Source of the DNA: Flavobacteriaceae bacterium
GTDB lineage: Bacteria > Bacteroidota > Bacteroidia > Flavobacteriales > Flavobacteriaceae
DNA: 64,000 nt
Reading direction: 5' to 3'
Assembly: GCA_026709415.1 (NCBI GenBank)
Contig: JAPOSZ010000007.1
Location: 1-64,000, forward strand
Numbering within the stretch: the first letter of the stretch is position 1; the number at the start of each line of letters is the position of its first letter. The position numbers and the translations under genes were made by a program. Of the stretch, positions 18,176-28,700 are shown piece by piece. The notes beneath the pieces were generated by a model. It ran no database searches. It was not told where the DNA came from and saw only the letters and a list, made by a program, of their open reading frames with translations.

Positions 18176-19945
18176 ATGATTCCTGTCAGAATTTTCGACT
18201 TTCTTGACTACCAACTCGAAACCTTGCCTCTCGAGCGCTCCATTTCCACAAAAGTTGATGGTCAGTGGAAGAGTTATTCTTCTCGAGAATTTAAAGCCGT
18301 GGGGAACACCATGGCAAAAGCTTTGATTTCTAAAGGAATCCAAGCCGGAGAAAATATAGCCCTCATTTCAACCACCAATAGATCCGAATGGAATATCATG
18401 GATTATGCCATTAGTAGTATTGGTGCGGTTTCTGTTCCACTTTATCCCAATATCACTCACCGTGAATACGAATACGTTCTGAATCATTCCCAATGCACCT
18501 ATTGCTTTGTTTCAGATAAAGAATTGTACCATAAAATCAATACGGTTCAATCCAAAGTGGACAATTTAAAACACCTGTACACTTTCGACGACGTTGCAGG
18601 GGCTGCCCATTGGAAAGAACTCCTCGAACTCGGAAAATCTAATGCCCTAGATTCCAAGCTATCCAATCGAAAAGCCAAAGTGAGAAGCAGTCATTTGGCG
18701 ACGATTATTTATACTTCTGGAACCACCGGTGTACCCAAGGGGGTGATGCTCTCGCACCATAATTTGGTTTCCAATGTGCTTTCATCATCAAAGAGAATTC
18801 CTTTTGATCGTGGTACTGGAAAAGCACTCAGCTTTTTACCAGTCTGTCACAGTTTCGAACGTATCATCCATTATATCTACATTTTTAATGGCATTGAAAT
18901 CTACTTTGCTGAGTCTCTTGAGAAACTATCTGATAATCTCAAGGAAGTCCAACCCTATATCATAACGGCCGTACCAAGACTCATCGAGAAAGTTTTTGAC
19001 CGAATCATTGCTCGAGGAAAGGCATTAAAAGGCATCAAAAGAACTTTATTTTTTTGGGCAGTGAATTTAGGCTTGCAATACCAGCCGTACGGCGTCAATG
19101 GAAAACTCTATGACTACCAATTAAGATTGGCTCGAAAACTAATTTTTTCAAAATGGCGAGAAGGGTTAGGAGGGAATTTGCATTACTTGGTATCAGGGAG
19201 CGCCCCACTACAACCTCGATTAGCTCAAGTGTTTACGGCAGCAGGAATGACGGTGATGGAGGGGTATGGGTTGACCGAAACTTCACCTGTGGTTTCGGTT
19301 AATGACATGCGGAATGGTGGTCTGCGTTTTGGCACTGTTGGAAAGCCCATCAGTGGAATCCAAGTAACAATCGCAAAGGATGGAGAAATTATCGTCCAAG
19401 GACCTAATGTCATGCAAGGCTATTACCGACAAGAAGATCTGACCAAAGAAGTCCTTCAAAATGGAGCCTTTCATACAGGCGATATCGGTGAATTAGATGA
19501 AGACGGTTTTTTAAAAATTACCGATAGAAAAAAAGAAATCTTTAAAAATTCTGCTGGAAAATATATTTCACCTCAAGGGGTTGAAAATATTTTAAAACAA
19601 TCTCCCTTTATTGAGCATCTATTGGTCCTTGGTGCCAACCAAAAAATGCCTTCAGCATTAATTAATATTGATGTGGCTTATTCCATTCGTTGGCTCAAAA
19701 ATCAAAACATTGAATCTGGTTTAAAGCGTCAAGACTTAATAAACATTCCCCAATTAAAAGAGGCCATAAAAAAAGATGTTGTGGCTCTGAATGCCAAACT
19801 TAATGAATGGGAACAAGTAACCAAATTCGAACTGGTTGATTCGGAGTGGTCTATTGAAAGTGGTCATCTAACGCCAACCATGAAATTGAAACGTTCCGTG
19901 GTTGAAGAATCTCATCAAGATCTTGTTGATAAACTCCTCATCTAA
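18176..19945 (+). CDS. Long-chain fatty acid-CoA ligase (FadD15/FAA-like)
   Basis: A 589-residue AMP-forming synthetase that activates long-chain fatty acids to acyl-CoA at the inner membrane face. The P-loop-like motif Y-T-S-G-T-T-G-V-P-K-G is near residue 181, G-Y-G-L-T-E-T-S-P near 362, the adenylate-binding T-G-D-I-G-E-L-D near 438, and D-R-K-K-E-I-F-K-N-S-A-G-K-Y near 453. The last motif and the overall length place it with the eukaryote-like FAA/FadD15 branch rather than E. coli FadD. The substrate range cannot be told from sequence. Confidence 0.93.
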   Translation: MIPVRIFDFLDYQLETLPLERSISTKVDGQWKSYSSREFKAVGNTMAKALISKGIQAGENIALISTTNRSEWNIMDYAISSIGAVSVPLYPNITHREYEYVLNHSQCTYCFVSDKELYHKINTVQSKVDNLKHLYTFDDVAGAAHWKELLELGKSNALDSKLSNRKAKVRSSHLATIIYTSGTTGVPKGVMLSHHNLVSNVLSSSKRIPFDRGTGKALSFLPVCHSFERIIHYIYIFNGIEIYFAESLEKLSDNLKEVQPYIITAVPRLIEKVFDRIIARGKALKGIKRTLFFWAVNLGLQYQPYGVNGKLYDYQLRLARKLIFSKWREGLGGNLHYLVSGSAPLQPRLAQVFTAAGMTVMEGYGLTETSPVVSVNDMRNGGLRFGTVGKPISGIQVTIAKDGEIIVQGPNVMQGYYRQEDLTKEVLQNGAFHTGDIGELDEDGFLKITDRKKEIFKNSAGKYISPQGVENILKQSPFIEHLLVLGANQKMPSALINIDVAYSIRWLKNQNIESGLKRQDLINIPQLKEAIKKDVVALNAKLNEWEQVTKFELVDSEWSIESGHLTPTMKLKRSVVEESHQDLVDKLLI

Positions 19946-20027
19946 AAATTCAGTGTTTCAATTTGAATGCCAAATCACTTGACATCCTTATATCGTAGGC
20001 GTGTTGATTTAATTCGGTTTGTTCCTT

Positions 20028-20624
20028 TCATTCCTGATTGTAAGCACTCACAAGCGTGCCTTTGCTAATTGGGGAAATAGGTCTCGCTTCAATATAATCT
20101 CTTTTCGAAATTTCTTGAATCACATGTGTAAAATTTTGATCTGTTGCCACTATAAACCAATCGATTGAGCGAGGTGCTTGCTCTATCTTCTTGTTTGTAT
20201 TTGACAATGCTTCCATCGTAATGAGGTAGTTGGTTGCCTGCGTATATACTTGTTTCAAGGCAAATCCTTCGAGTGCTGCCTGTTTCCACCGATCCCTGGC
20301 TTTGGTTTTGCAAGAAATAGAAACAGGGGTCGTTCTATGGTATAAGAACCAATCAAAAACAGCCAATGAAACATAGGCTACTGTAGCTTGATAATACATA
20401 TGCTTGATTCCATTCATGGCAAGGGTTTCCCCCACAACATATTCAAAATAGCGTCCATGAACGGATCTGTCTGTTTTTGGAGGAGCGTTTTTATGATATA
20501 ATTCCATCATTCGATAGACAAACACATGGGGAACTAAATATTTTTCTTTGATTCTGCCAATTTGATCTATGTAAATCGCTTTAGCTCGAGTATCAGTTAA
20601 ACAATGGACTATTTGCGACTTCAT
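20028..20624 (-). CDS. Type II restriction endonuclease (putative)
   Basis: About 198 residues from the ATG at 20624; a longer frame to 20696 lies inside the methyltransferase gene. The segment F-D-W-F-L...S-I-S-C-K-T-K-A-R-D-R-W-K-Q is a PD-(D/E)xK-like centre with the K-T-x-x-R-(D/E)-R-W-x-Q signature of the EcoRII/PspGI/SsoII group, which cut CC-GG-type sites. It overlaps the methyltransferase end by 32 bases, the usual R-M coupling. The frame is intact. The group relation is from memory of the motif; the exact recognition site is not predictable. Confidence 0.75.
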   Translation of the reverse strand: MKSQIVHCLTDTRAKAIYIDQIGRIKEKYLVPHVFVYRMMELYHKNAPPKTDRSVHGRYFEYVVGETLAMNGIKHMYYQATVAYVSLAVFDWFLYHRTTPVSISCKTKARDRWKQAALEGFALKQVYTQATNYLITMEALSNTNKKIEQAPRSIDWFIVATDQNFTHVIQEISKRDYIEARPISPISKGTLVSAYNQE

Positions 20625-21369
20625 ATTTATTTTTTCTTTGGTAAAACATGGTTTGATAATCCGGTGATATGTCATTGAGCAAGTAGGGTAACCCAAGGTC
20701 TATGGCAGCCATGCCAATCGTTCCGCTTCCGGCAAATGGATCAGCGATAAGACCATTGACAAGCTTCGCCATTCGTGTTGCTATAATAAGTGGAAAAGGA
20801 GCTGGGTGCGGATTCTTGGACTCAGGAGTGATTCTCCACACATCACCCCAATACCTCATCTCTTGTAAATACTTTTCAGGGAGTCTCCAATTTTTTCCTG
20901 CTATCAAATAGATTAACTCATAAATAGGGGGAAGAATCGAAGGGCGTTTCCCTCCTTGATTATGAGAGCTTCCTCTGTTCCAAATGATTGTTTGTCTAAT
21001 GGGAAAACCTTCAACAATTCTTTCACGTCTATCTTCTCGTAAATTTTTAATTTTTCTACCTATATTATAAAGGATAACTCCATCATCTCCGATGCATTCT
21101 AAAGCAGCGTGTAACATGGTTCTTTGCCACGCAACATATTGATCCTCTGGCAGATTATCCTCAAAATGAGAGTAGTTATCAGCCATGAGTTTGCTGTTTT
21201 TCCAATTGGAGCCCGGTTTCTTTCCTCTTCCATTAAATGCCTTGTTATACGGTGGTGAAGTTGCTATTCCCTTGACTCCCAACCCTTTCAGTCTCTTTAA
21301 AAAATCAATCGCATCACTAACTGAATACGTATTTAATTCAACATTCATATTGCCTTGATTCTTATTCAC
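20593..21369 (-). CDS. Type II DNA methyltransferase (N4-cytosine or N6-adenine)
   Basis: A 258-residue enzyme. Catalytic motif IV T-S-P-P-Y-N is near residue 37, followed by a target-recognition region (I-R-Q-T-I-I-W-N-R-G-S-S near 127) and the SAM-binding D-P-F-A-G-S-G-T-I-G near 213, i.e. the beta-class order. S-P-P-Y is the motif typical of N4-cytosine enzymes, fitting a CC-GG-type partner endonuclease. The start overlaps the upstream small gene by eight bases. A broken partial copy of its first third lies at 21830-22127. Confidence 0.9.
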   Translation of the reverse strand: MNKNQGNMNVELNTYSVSDAIDFLKRLKGLGVKGIATSPPYNKAFNGRGKKPGSNWKNSKLMADNYSHFEDNLPEDQYVAWQRTMLHAALECIGDDGVILYNIGRKIKNLREDRRERIVEGFPIRQTIIWNRGSSHNQGGKRPSILPPIYELIYLIAGKNWRLPEKYLQEMRYWGDVWRITPESKNPHPAPFPLIIATRMAKLVNGLIADPFAGSGTIGMAAIDLGLPYLLNDISPDYQTMFYQRKNKYEVANSPLFN

Positions 21370-21661
21370 TTGGGAATATGAGTCGAGACCGATAATAGCT
21401 TATGTGTTTTTTTAAATCACTAGAGCAATATTGTACAAGAAATGTACCTAATTCATGAGTTTTACTTATTTCATCAACGGCCTCTACTTTTGAATCAAAA
21501 TCACCTATTACTTTATGATTTTTCAACACAATGATTCTACCCTCATACTGTTTTGCAAGTTCCTTGTGATTTTGTAAATAATAACTAAACTCATAGTCTA
21601 AAGGGCTGCTTTGGGGATGTGAGGCGTTTTTCATGGCTTCTTCATCACAAAAATACCCCAT
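21362..21661 (-). CDS. Small DUF5678-like protein opening the R-M operon
   Basis: A 99-residue soluble protein with the core Y-E-G-R-I-I-V-L-K-N-H-K-V-I-G-D-F-D-S...L-G-T-F-L-V-Q-Y-C. That beta-hairpin/helix/strand pattern (K-V-I then, 25-30 residues on, F-L-V-Q-Y) recalls the DUF5678 family of small uncharacterised proteins. It is translationally coupled to the methyltransferase (eight-base overlap), so it is probably part of the R-M transcript and could act as a controller, although no helix-turn-helix is evident. Function unknown. Confidence 0.65.
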   Translation of the reverse strand: MGYFCDEEAMKNASHPQSSPLDYEFSYYLQNHKELAKQYEGRIIVLKNHKVIGDFDSKVEAVDEISKTHELGTFLVQYCSSDLKKHISYYRSRLIFPSE

Positions 21662-21829
21662 TATTTATTATGGTTAAGTTATCGAATATTTTAAGTAATG
21701 ATTTAGGATGTAATCTATGGGGCTTCCACTTCCCTAGAAATTAAAAAATTAGAAAAATTATAACCTATCAATCAAGTGAAAGTCTAGTTTGAACCTATTG
21801 TTCTGTAATTCCCATTAGAACGTCGTATA

Positions 21830-22127
21830 TTATAGAGGATAACGCCATCATCTCCGATGCATTTTTAAAAGCAACGTGTAACATCGTTCTTTGCCACTCA
21901 ATATATTGATCCTAAGGCAGATTATCCTCAAAATGAGCATAGTTATCAGCCATGAGTTTACTGTTTTTCCAATTAGAACCCGGTTTCTTTCCTCTTCCAC
22001 TAAAGGCCTTGTTGTAGGGGAGGGATGTTGCAATGCCTTTGACTTCCAATCCTTTTAATCTCTTCAAAAAATCAATCGCATCATCAACTGAATAAGTATT
22101 CAAGGCAACATTCAGAACAACTTCCAT
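21830..22127 (-). pseudogene. Partial, decayed copy of the methyltransferase 5' end
   Basis: It reads as V-A-L-N-T-Y-S-V-D-D-A-I-D-F-L-K-R-L-K-G-L, nearly identical to the start of the intact methyltransferase, then the catalytic motif changed to S-L-P-Y-N (proline lost). A stop follows F-E-D-N-L-P at 21912; homology continues a further 80 bases in broken form. The copy is in the same orientation 0.5 kb upstream, so a tandem duplication or a recombination with a related R-M system is likely. Confidence 0.8.
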
Positions 22128-22324
22128 TCTCTTTTGCCCACCAAGGCGTTTGATTAACGAAATTCGTTGTTTTGAAATTCACATAGATTAACCATGAACT
22201 CTCTTGGTTTTTAGTGTTATTTTCTTGTATCCGTGGGGTTTTTCTCTGTCAACTTCTCGATGGTTGCATCTTCTGATAGGAATTAGAAATTTATTTCTAA
22301 CTTTTGCCATCCATAACCTTAGCC

Positions 22325-23665
22325 ATGCGTACTCTTCTTTTATTTTTAGGATGGTCTATTTGTTTATCCATTTATGGACAAACGAAAGACTCTATACTCT
22401 ACCAAATTATCGATGCTGTTTCATCTGAACGCTTGCAAAATGATGTCGAAAGATTGGTTGGTTTTGGAACACGACATACTTTGAGTGATACGATTTCAGA
22501 TACTAGAGGCATTGGTGCTGCTCGAAGATGGGTCAAAGCTGAATTTGAAAAAATAAGCGATGCCTGCCATGATTGCTTAGATGTTTTTTATCAAAAAAAC
22601 TTTTATACGACCCAAGATGGTCCAAGAATTGTCAAAGATGTGTGGATCAATAATGTTGTTGCGATTCAAAAAGGAAAGATCAACCCCAATCATTTCATCC
22701 TTATCGGTGGGCATTTAGACTCTAGAATTTCTTCCCCCACTAATTATACAGATGATGCACCAGGAGCCAATGATGATGCCACTGGAGTCGCAGCCAGTAT
22801 AGAAGCCGCTAGAATTTTATCTCAATATGAATTTCATAACAGCATCGTCTATATTGCTTTTTCAGGCGAAGAACAAGGTTTATTTGGTGCCAAAGGAATG
22901 GCTCAATATGCACAAGAAAATCATTGGAATATTATCGGCATACTCAATAATGATATGATTGGAAATATTCAAGGTGTCGATGGGGTCATCGATAATCGAA
23001 CTTTTCGCATTTTTTCTGAGCCAATACCGCCTACTCTAACCCAAGAGCAACGCCAAAGCTTACGTTTTTATGGGGGCGATGCCGACGGCATATCAAGACA
23101 ATTAGCTCGTTATATTCATCAAAACACAGTCCGTTATTTGCCGCACCTCAATCCTCAAATGATTTTCCGTTTGGATCGTTTTGGACGTGGTGGCGATCAA
23201 AGACCCTTTACTGATGTCGGATTTGCTGGCATTCGCATTATGGAAGCCCATGAAAACTACAATAGACAACACCAGGATTTACGGATAGAAAATGGGATTA
23301 CTTATGGAGATGTCATTGAAGGGGTTGATTTTGAATATGCTCGAAACTTAACAGCCGTTAATTGCCTTAATTTGGCATCCTTAGCTTGGGCTCCACTGGG
23401 TGTTAGGGATTTAAACATTGGAGGTATTGTCGAACCCTCCACCAAATTAAAATGGACAAAAGTTAACGATTCTAACGTATCGGGATACAACATTTATTGG
23501 AGGGAAACGACCAGTCCCCAATGGGAATATAGTCGGTACGTTGGCGATGTTGATCAGTATACGCTTCAAGGCGTCATCATCGATAATTATCTTTTTGGCG
23601 TATCGACTGTTGGAAAAAATGGTTTTGAAAGTGTTGTGGTTTATCCGCAAGGCGTTTTTCGATGA
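22325..23665 (+). CDS. Secreted M28-family zinc aminopeptidase
   Basis: About 446 residues from the ATG at 22325, chosen because it opens directly into a signal peptide (M-R-T-L-L-L-F-L-G-W-S-I...Y-G-Q); the longer frame from a TTG at 22304 does not. Zinc ligands of the M28 fold are visible: G-G-H-L-D-S near residue 137, G-A-N-D-D-A-T-G, S-G-E-E-Q-G-L, N-N-D-M-I-G-N and M-E-A-H-E-N. The last 90 residues (after about 355) look like a fibronectin type III-like domain. It probably trims peptides in the periplasm or outside the cell. It stands alone upstream of the sigma/anti-sigma pair. Confidence 0.9.
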   Translation: MRTLLLFLGWSICLSIYGQTKDSILYQIIDAVSSERLQNDVERLVGFGTRHTLSDTISDTRGIGAARRWVKAEFEKISDACHDCLDVFYQKNFYTTQDGPRIVKDVWINNVVAIQKGKINPNHFILIGGHLDSRISSPTNYTDDAPGANDDATGVAASIEAARILSQYEFHNSIVYIAFSGEEQGLFGAKGMAQYAQENHWNIIGILNNDMIGNIQGVDGVIDNRTFRIFSEPIPPTLTQEQRQSLRFYGGDADGISRQLARYIHQNTVRYLPHLNPQMIFRLDRFGRGGDQRPFTDVGFAGIRIMEAHENYNRQHQDLRIENGITYGDVIEGVDFEYARNLTAVNCLNLASLAWAPLGVRDLNIGGIVEPSTKLKWTKVNDSNVSGYNIYWRETTSPQWEYSRYVGDVDQYTLQGVIIDNYLFGVSTVGKNGFESVVVYPQGVFR

Positions 23666-23818
23666 CTCTTGCTTCCAAGTTTGAAAGAGTTGCTGTCATA
23701 AGCCATAAGGTGACTTTGGAGTTATTCAACTGTAAAAAGCAATCATGTTAGAGGGCTTCAATCTAGGAGAATAGCGTATCCTCTGTCGGTTGAAAAGTAT
23801 AAGAAATTAGAAACTGAA

Positions 23819-24361
23819 TCATAGTTTTTTTCTAAGAATTTTAAACGCATTGGTCATGTGCCAGTCGACTGTTCTTTTGGAGATGTTTAAGTATTCCGCT
23901 ATTTCGATATGCGTGAGACCCTCTCTTTTGTTTAGTAAAAACACTTTTTTACATTTTGGGGGTAAACGATCTATGGCTGATTTGAGTTGTCGTGTCTGAG
24001 AGTCTAATTCGTCTGGCTCGTTTTCCATTATTAATTGTAACCTTTCAAAGTGTTCCTTTTCTAGATAGGTCAATAATTTTTCTTTTCGATACTGATCGAT
24101 AAACTCATTATAGACCGATTTGTATAAAAAGTTGATTAACGATAACTCAGGATTGATTTTATTTCGATTAATCCATAAACGTAACAGCACATTCTGAACA
24201 ATATCTTCAGTTTTGCTATAATCATGGCACAAGCTATAACTGTAAGCGCATAGCTTTTGATAATACAAGTCCACTAACGTATCGTAGGCTTTGACACTGC
24301 CTGAACGGAGTTGTTTTGATAAAGATTTCTCTGGTTTTTTCATCCTATCCCAAACATACAA
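23819..24361 (-). CDS. ECF RNA polymerase sigma factor (FecI-like)
   Basis: A 180-residue two-domain sigma factor. The region 2 segment A-Y-D-T-L-V-D-L-Y-Y...D-Y-S-K-T-E-D-I-V-Q-N-V-L-L-R-L-W is followed by the region 4 helix-turn-helix L-P-P-K-C-K-K-V-F-L-L...T-H-I-E-I-A-E-Y-L-N-I-S-K-R-T-V. It is divergent from the anti-sigma gene at 24522. In Bacteroidota such pairs transmit a signal from the STN domain of a SusC-type receptor, here the gene at 25729, to the polymerase. A later start (Met 7, 24343) is possible. Confidence 0.92.
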   Translation of the reverse strand: MYVWDRMKKPEKSLSKQLRSGSVKAYDTLVDLYYQKLCAYSYSLCHDYSKTEDIVQNVLLRLWINRNKINPELSLINFLYKSVYNEFIDQYRKEKLLTYLEKEHFERLQLIMENEPDELDSQTRQLKSAIDRLPPKCKKVFLLNKREGLTHIEIAEYLNISKRTVDWHMTNAFKILRKKL

Positions 24362-24521
24362 ATTAATGCTGTGCTATGTTTTTTTAAAATGTTGATTAAA
24401 ACCCCCCGTATGTGTCGACAATAAAACGTAATAGAAACAACCCTCACCTTCCCCTTTCGAGATGTTTAGACAAAACCGTTGTAAATTGCTTACAAATGAC
24501 TAATTTTAAGGAACCGTTGTT

Positions 24522-25682
24522 TTGGATTACCAAGTCAAATTGATTGTTAAATTCCTTGGAAAAGAAGCCAACTGTAAGGAATTAGAACAACTGGAAAGTC
24601 TTCTCAAAGAAGAAAAAACCAGTGCTCTTTTTGATCAATTTATCCAAATTCATTATCTTGTTATTTTAAGTATGAATCACTTTGACAAAGAAAACGCTAA
24701 AATCGAATTACGAAAAAGAATTAAAAAAGAAATTTTGAAAAGAAAAAGAATTTTTTATTCAAAAATAGCAGCGGCGGCTTCCATTGCTTTCTTGATAGGA
24801 TTCTATTGGATACCCTCCTTGAATCAGGACAAAGCAGAGGTCTTCCCAGAAAATGAAATTTCTGCAGACCTCCAACCCGGGTCTGATAAAGCCATTCTAA
24901 CCTTAGATAATGGCAATCAAATCATCTTTGAAGAAGGGAAACAATACACCTCTCAACACGCTACTGGTAACAATAAAAACTTAACCTATCAAGTTGACAA
25001 ATCAAACAAACACCTCGTCGAATATAATTACTTGACCGTCCCAAGAGGGGGCCGATATCAAGTGCAACTTTGTGACGGCACCAGAATTTGGCTCAATTCG
25101 GATTCCAAATTGAAATATCCTACCGGTTTTTCTGAAAACCAAAGCAGAAATGTCGAACTCCTGTATGGTGAAGCATTTTTCGAAGTAGCCTCTTCTACTC
25201 CCAATGAACCCTATGGCCCTTTTATCATTACGACAAGGGAGCAAACATCTAAAGTGTTAGGAACCCAATTCAATATCAAGGCCTATTCTGACGAACAGAT
25301 CATCACAACAACGCTAGTAGAAGGTAGTTTAAACGTGTCAACAGAAATGGGTGGCAGTCAAACTTTAAAACCCAACCAACAGTCTCTAATCCATGATAAC
25401 CAAGAAAATATTCATATCCAAACAGTCGATGTCGATCCTCATGTCGCCTGGATGAAAGGGCTATTTTCTTTTGAAGACCAATCATTAGAAGACATCATGA
25501 ATAATTTATCTCGATGGTACGATGCAGAAGTCATCTTTGAATCTTTCGACAAAAGAAACTTTCTATTTACCGGAACCCTAAAAAGAAGTGAATCTGTAGA
25601 AAGTATTCTGAATCATATCGCAAGCACATCCGATGGTGACCTCGAATACCATATCGATAAAAAAACAATCGTAATCAAATAA
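24522..25682 (+). CDS. FecR-family anti-sigma factor
   Basis: A 386-residue inner-membrane protein. It has a cytoplasmic N-terminal sigma-binding part (about 1-85), one membrane segment (I-A-A-A-A-S-I-A-F-L-I-G-F-Y-W near 85-105) and a periplasmic FecR domain (V-P-R-G-G-R-Y-Q-V-Q-L...T-R-I-W-L-N-S-D-S near 172-197). The C-terminal part (S-L-E-D-I-M-N-N-L-S-R-W-Y-D) resembles the DUF4974/STN-like domain that contacts the receptor. Start codon is TTG at 24522. It controls the divergent sigma factor and precedes susC by 46 bases. Confidence 0.93.
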   Translation: MDYQVKLIVKFLGKEANCKELEQLESLLKEEKTSALFDQFIQIHYLVILSMNHFDKENAKIELRKRIKKEILKRKRIFYSKIAAAASIAFLIGFYWIPSLNQDKAEVFPENEISADLQPGSDKAILTLDNGNQIIFEEGKQYTSQHATGNNKNLTYQVDKSNKHLVEYNYLTVPRGGRYQVQLCDGTRIWLNSDSKLKYPTGFSENQSRNVELLYGEAFFEVASSTPNEPYGPFIITTREQTSKVLGTQFNIKAYSDEQIITTTLVEGSLNVSTEMGGSQTLKPNQQSLIHDNQENIHIQTVDVDPHVAWMKGLFSFEDQSLEDIMNNLSRWYDAEVIFESFDKRNFLFTGTLKRSESVESILNHIASTSDGDLEYHIDKKTIVIK

Positions 25683-25728
25683 ACAATTCAGAGCAAAATT
25701 TAACCCTGTTAGCAATACAATTAAGACT

Positions 25729-28700
25729 ATGGAACATCAACTTTACAAGAAGTATCTGAGGTATTTCTCAGTAGCATTTCCAACACTAATCGTGAGGACA
25801 CTAGCCCTTTTGTGTAGTACCGTTCTATTTGGATTTAATCCAGGTCATTCGTTTTCACAAGATGCGAGCGTGTTGATTGAACAAGATGCCTCTTTGTCTG
25901 TCAAAGAAGTTCTCAAACTCGTTCACAAAAAAACCGATTATTACTTCATCTTTAAAAATGATGTTTTAATGGGTTCTCAAGACATTTTTCTTAAAAAGGG
26001 AACGATTGAAACAAGTGACCTATTGGCTCAGGCGCTCGAACCCAATGGCCTAGCATATGAGTTTACCTCCGACAAAACCATCCGAGTTAAAAAAAAGCCA
26101 ACTTCCCCACCCTCAATTAAAACAATGTCAGATGACTTAGCACAACAGATTCAGGTTTCGGGACTCATTCTGGACGAAACTGGTCAACCGCTATCGGGAG
26201 CTAATGTTATTGAAGTAGGCACCACCAATGGAACGCAATCGGACTTTAATGGCGCGTTTTCAATTTCTGTTGAAAACCTAGAGGCCATTTTGTCTGTTTC
26301 TTATATCGGATTTCTCACGGTTGAAGTATTATTGAGTTATGAATCTGATGTGTCCAATATCCGTATCAACATGGTTCAAGACACATCCATAGAAGAAGTC
26401 GTTGTGGTTGGGTATGGCACACAAAGTAGAGAGAACATCACTGGGGCGGTATCTTTTGTTCAAGGAGAGACCTTGGGTAATCGTCCCATTACGAATGCTG
26501 GCGCAGGATTACAAGGGTGGATACCCAATTTGAACATCAGTTCAGTAGACGGACAAACTGGTACGGGATCGAATTTTAATGTTCGGGGATTCACCAATAT
26601 TTCTGGGTCTGGTTCTCCTTTAATTCTGGTGGATGGTGTTCGTATGGGAGTTAATGCTATTAATCCCACCGATATCCAAAGTGTCACCGTTCTGAAAGAC
26701 GCTGCTTCTGCAGCGGTATACGGATCTCAAGCTTCTTTTGGCGTTATTCTGATTACCACTAAACAGGGGAGAAAAAATGAAAAAATTCAAATGAATTTTA
26801 CTTCCAATTGGTCACTCAACACACCAAGTCAAAAGCCAGATTTAGTGACTTCAGTCCAAAAACTCGACTTTGAAAGAGAAAAAGCCTCCCATTTGGGCGC
26901 TACTGTCAATGAAGAAAACGCGGCATTGATCAGAGCCCACTATGATGATCCTATCAATAATCCTGCGGCTAGGTTAAACCCTAATGGTAATGGGCAATGG
27001 CAATATTTTGGCAACACCGACTATTTTGATGCTGCTTTTGAAGATTTTGCTTTACAATCCAAAAATGACTTATCCGTTAGGGGTGGAGGGGATAGAATTG
27101 ATTATTTCTTCTCGTTTGGTCAGTTCTCACAAGAGGGTGTTCTTACATACGGCAATGACTACTATGATCGATACAATATCAGAGCCAATTTAACGGCTTA
27201 TATAAATGATATTTTTGATATTCGTCTCAATTCAGCTCTTAACATCATTGAATCCGATCGATTGCACATTTATCCTGGAAAAGGATCTCCTTGGCATGAT
27301 CTTGTCAAAGGGAATATCAACCAACCTTTGCGAAATCCCGACGGAACCGTGCCGAACAACCCCATTTCATTTTTTGAACAAGGGGGTCGGGACAAATTTA
27401 ATAGAACCGACAGTTGGGTCACTCTTGGCACCAATTTTAGACCCCTAGAAGGTCTTGAGGTAGACGCTAGCTATACGTATAATTCGGATAACGATCGCTG
27501 GCATGATCATACAAAGGAAGTCACCAGATGGTGGGGACCAGAAATTTTTCGGTCGAATAATTCGGTTCCAACCGCTATCGCGTATCGATTTAGAAATATA
27601 AAATATCAAGCTTTTAATGGTTATATATCCTACACCACCCATTTTGGTGAGCATTATTTAAAGGGGCAAGTCGGTTACCAACAAGAAGATCACAATGTTC
27701 GAGTGGTCAATACAAGAAATAATAACCTAGTTACCGATCTGCTCCCTTCATTATCCCTGTCGAGTGGCGATCCAAGAGCCAGTGATGGGATCAACGGATG
27801 GGCGACAAGAGGCGGTTTCTATCGAGTGAACTATTCATTCAAGGATCGGTATTTATTGGAGTTAAGTGGTCGATATGATGGGTCTTCTCGATTTCCAAAA
27901 GGAAATCGGTTCGTGTTTAATCCGAGCGCATCGGTTGGATGGAAAATTTCTGAAGAACCATTTTTTGCTTCTCTAAAATCCACAATTAATAGTTTGAAAT
28001 TGAGAGCCTCTTATGGGAGTTTAGGAAACCAACAAGTTCAAGGTTTCTATCCGTATCTGAGCAATTTGAGTCTTGGCACGAGTGGCTTTGTCATTGGTGG
28101 AGGATTACCTCGACGAACCAACACACCGGGATTGGTCAGTTCTTCCATCACTTGGGAAACTGTTGTGACACAAAACATTGGATTAGATGGCAGTCTGTGG
28201 GGATCTAAGTTGGTTTGGTATTTTGATTATTTCATAAGAGATGCCAAGGATCAATTACAAGCAGCAGCACAATTACCTGCCGTTTTAGGAACTAGTGCTC
28301 CTCGAGTCAATTCAGCTGATACCAGGACAAAAGGTTGGGAATTTGAAATTCAATATCGAAATAGCGATAGGGCGTTTAAATACACGGCCGGAGTCAATTT
28401 GTCTCGTGCTAAAGGTGAAATCACGTCGTTTGATAATCCGACCAATTCCATAGGAAATGTTTTAGGCCGTCGAGGATATCCCAATTTGTACAAAGGAATG
28501 GACGTGGGTGAGATATGGGGGTATGCCACAAAGGGTTTGTTTCAAAATCAAGAAGAAATCGATGCTAGTGGTTTAAATTATTCTAATTTAATCAATAGTG
28601 GGGTCACCGTAGCTCCGGGTGATGTTTACTATGTGGATCAAAATGGGGATGGCATCATCAGTGGAGGTTCATTTACTCTTGAAGATCCTGGAGACCTAGT

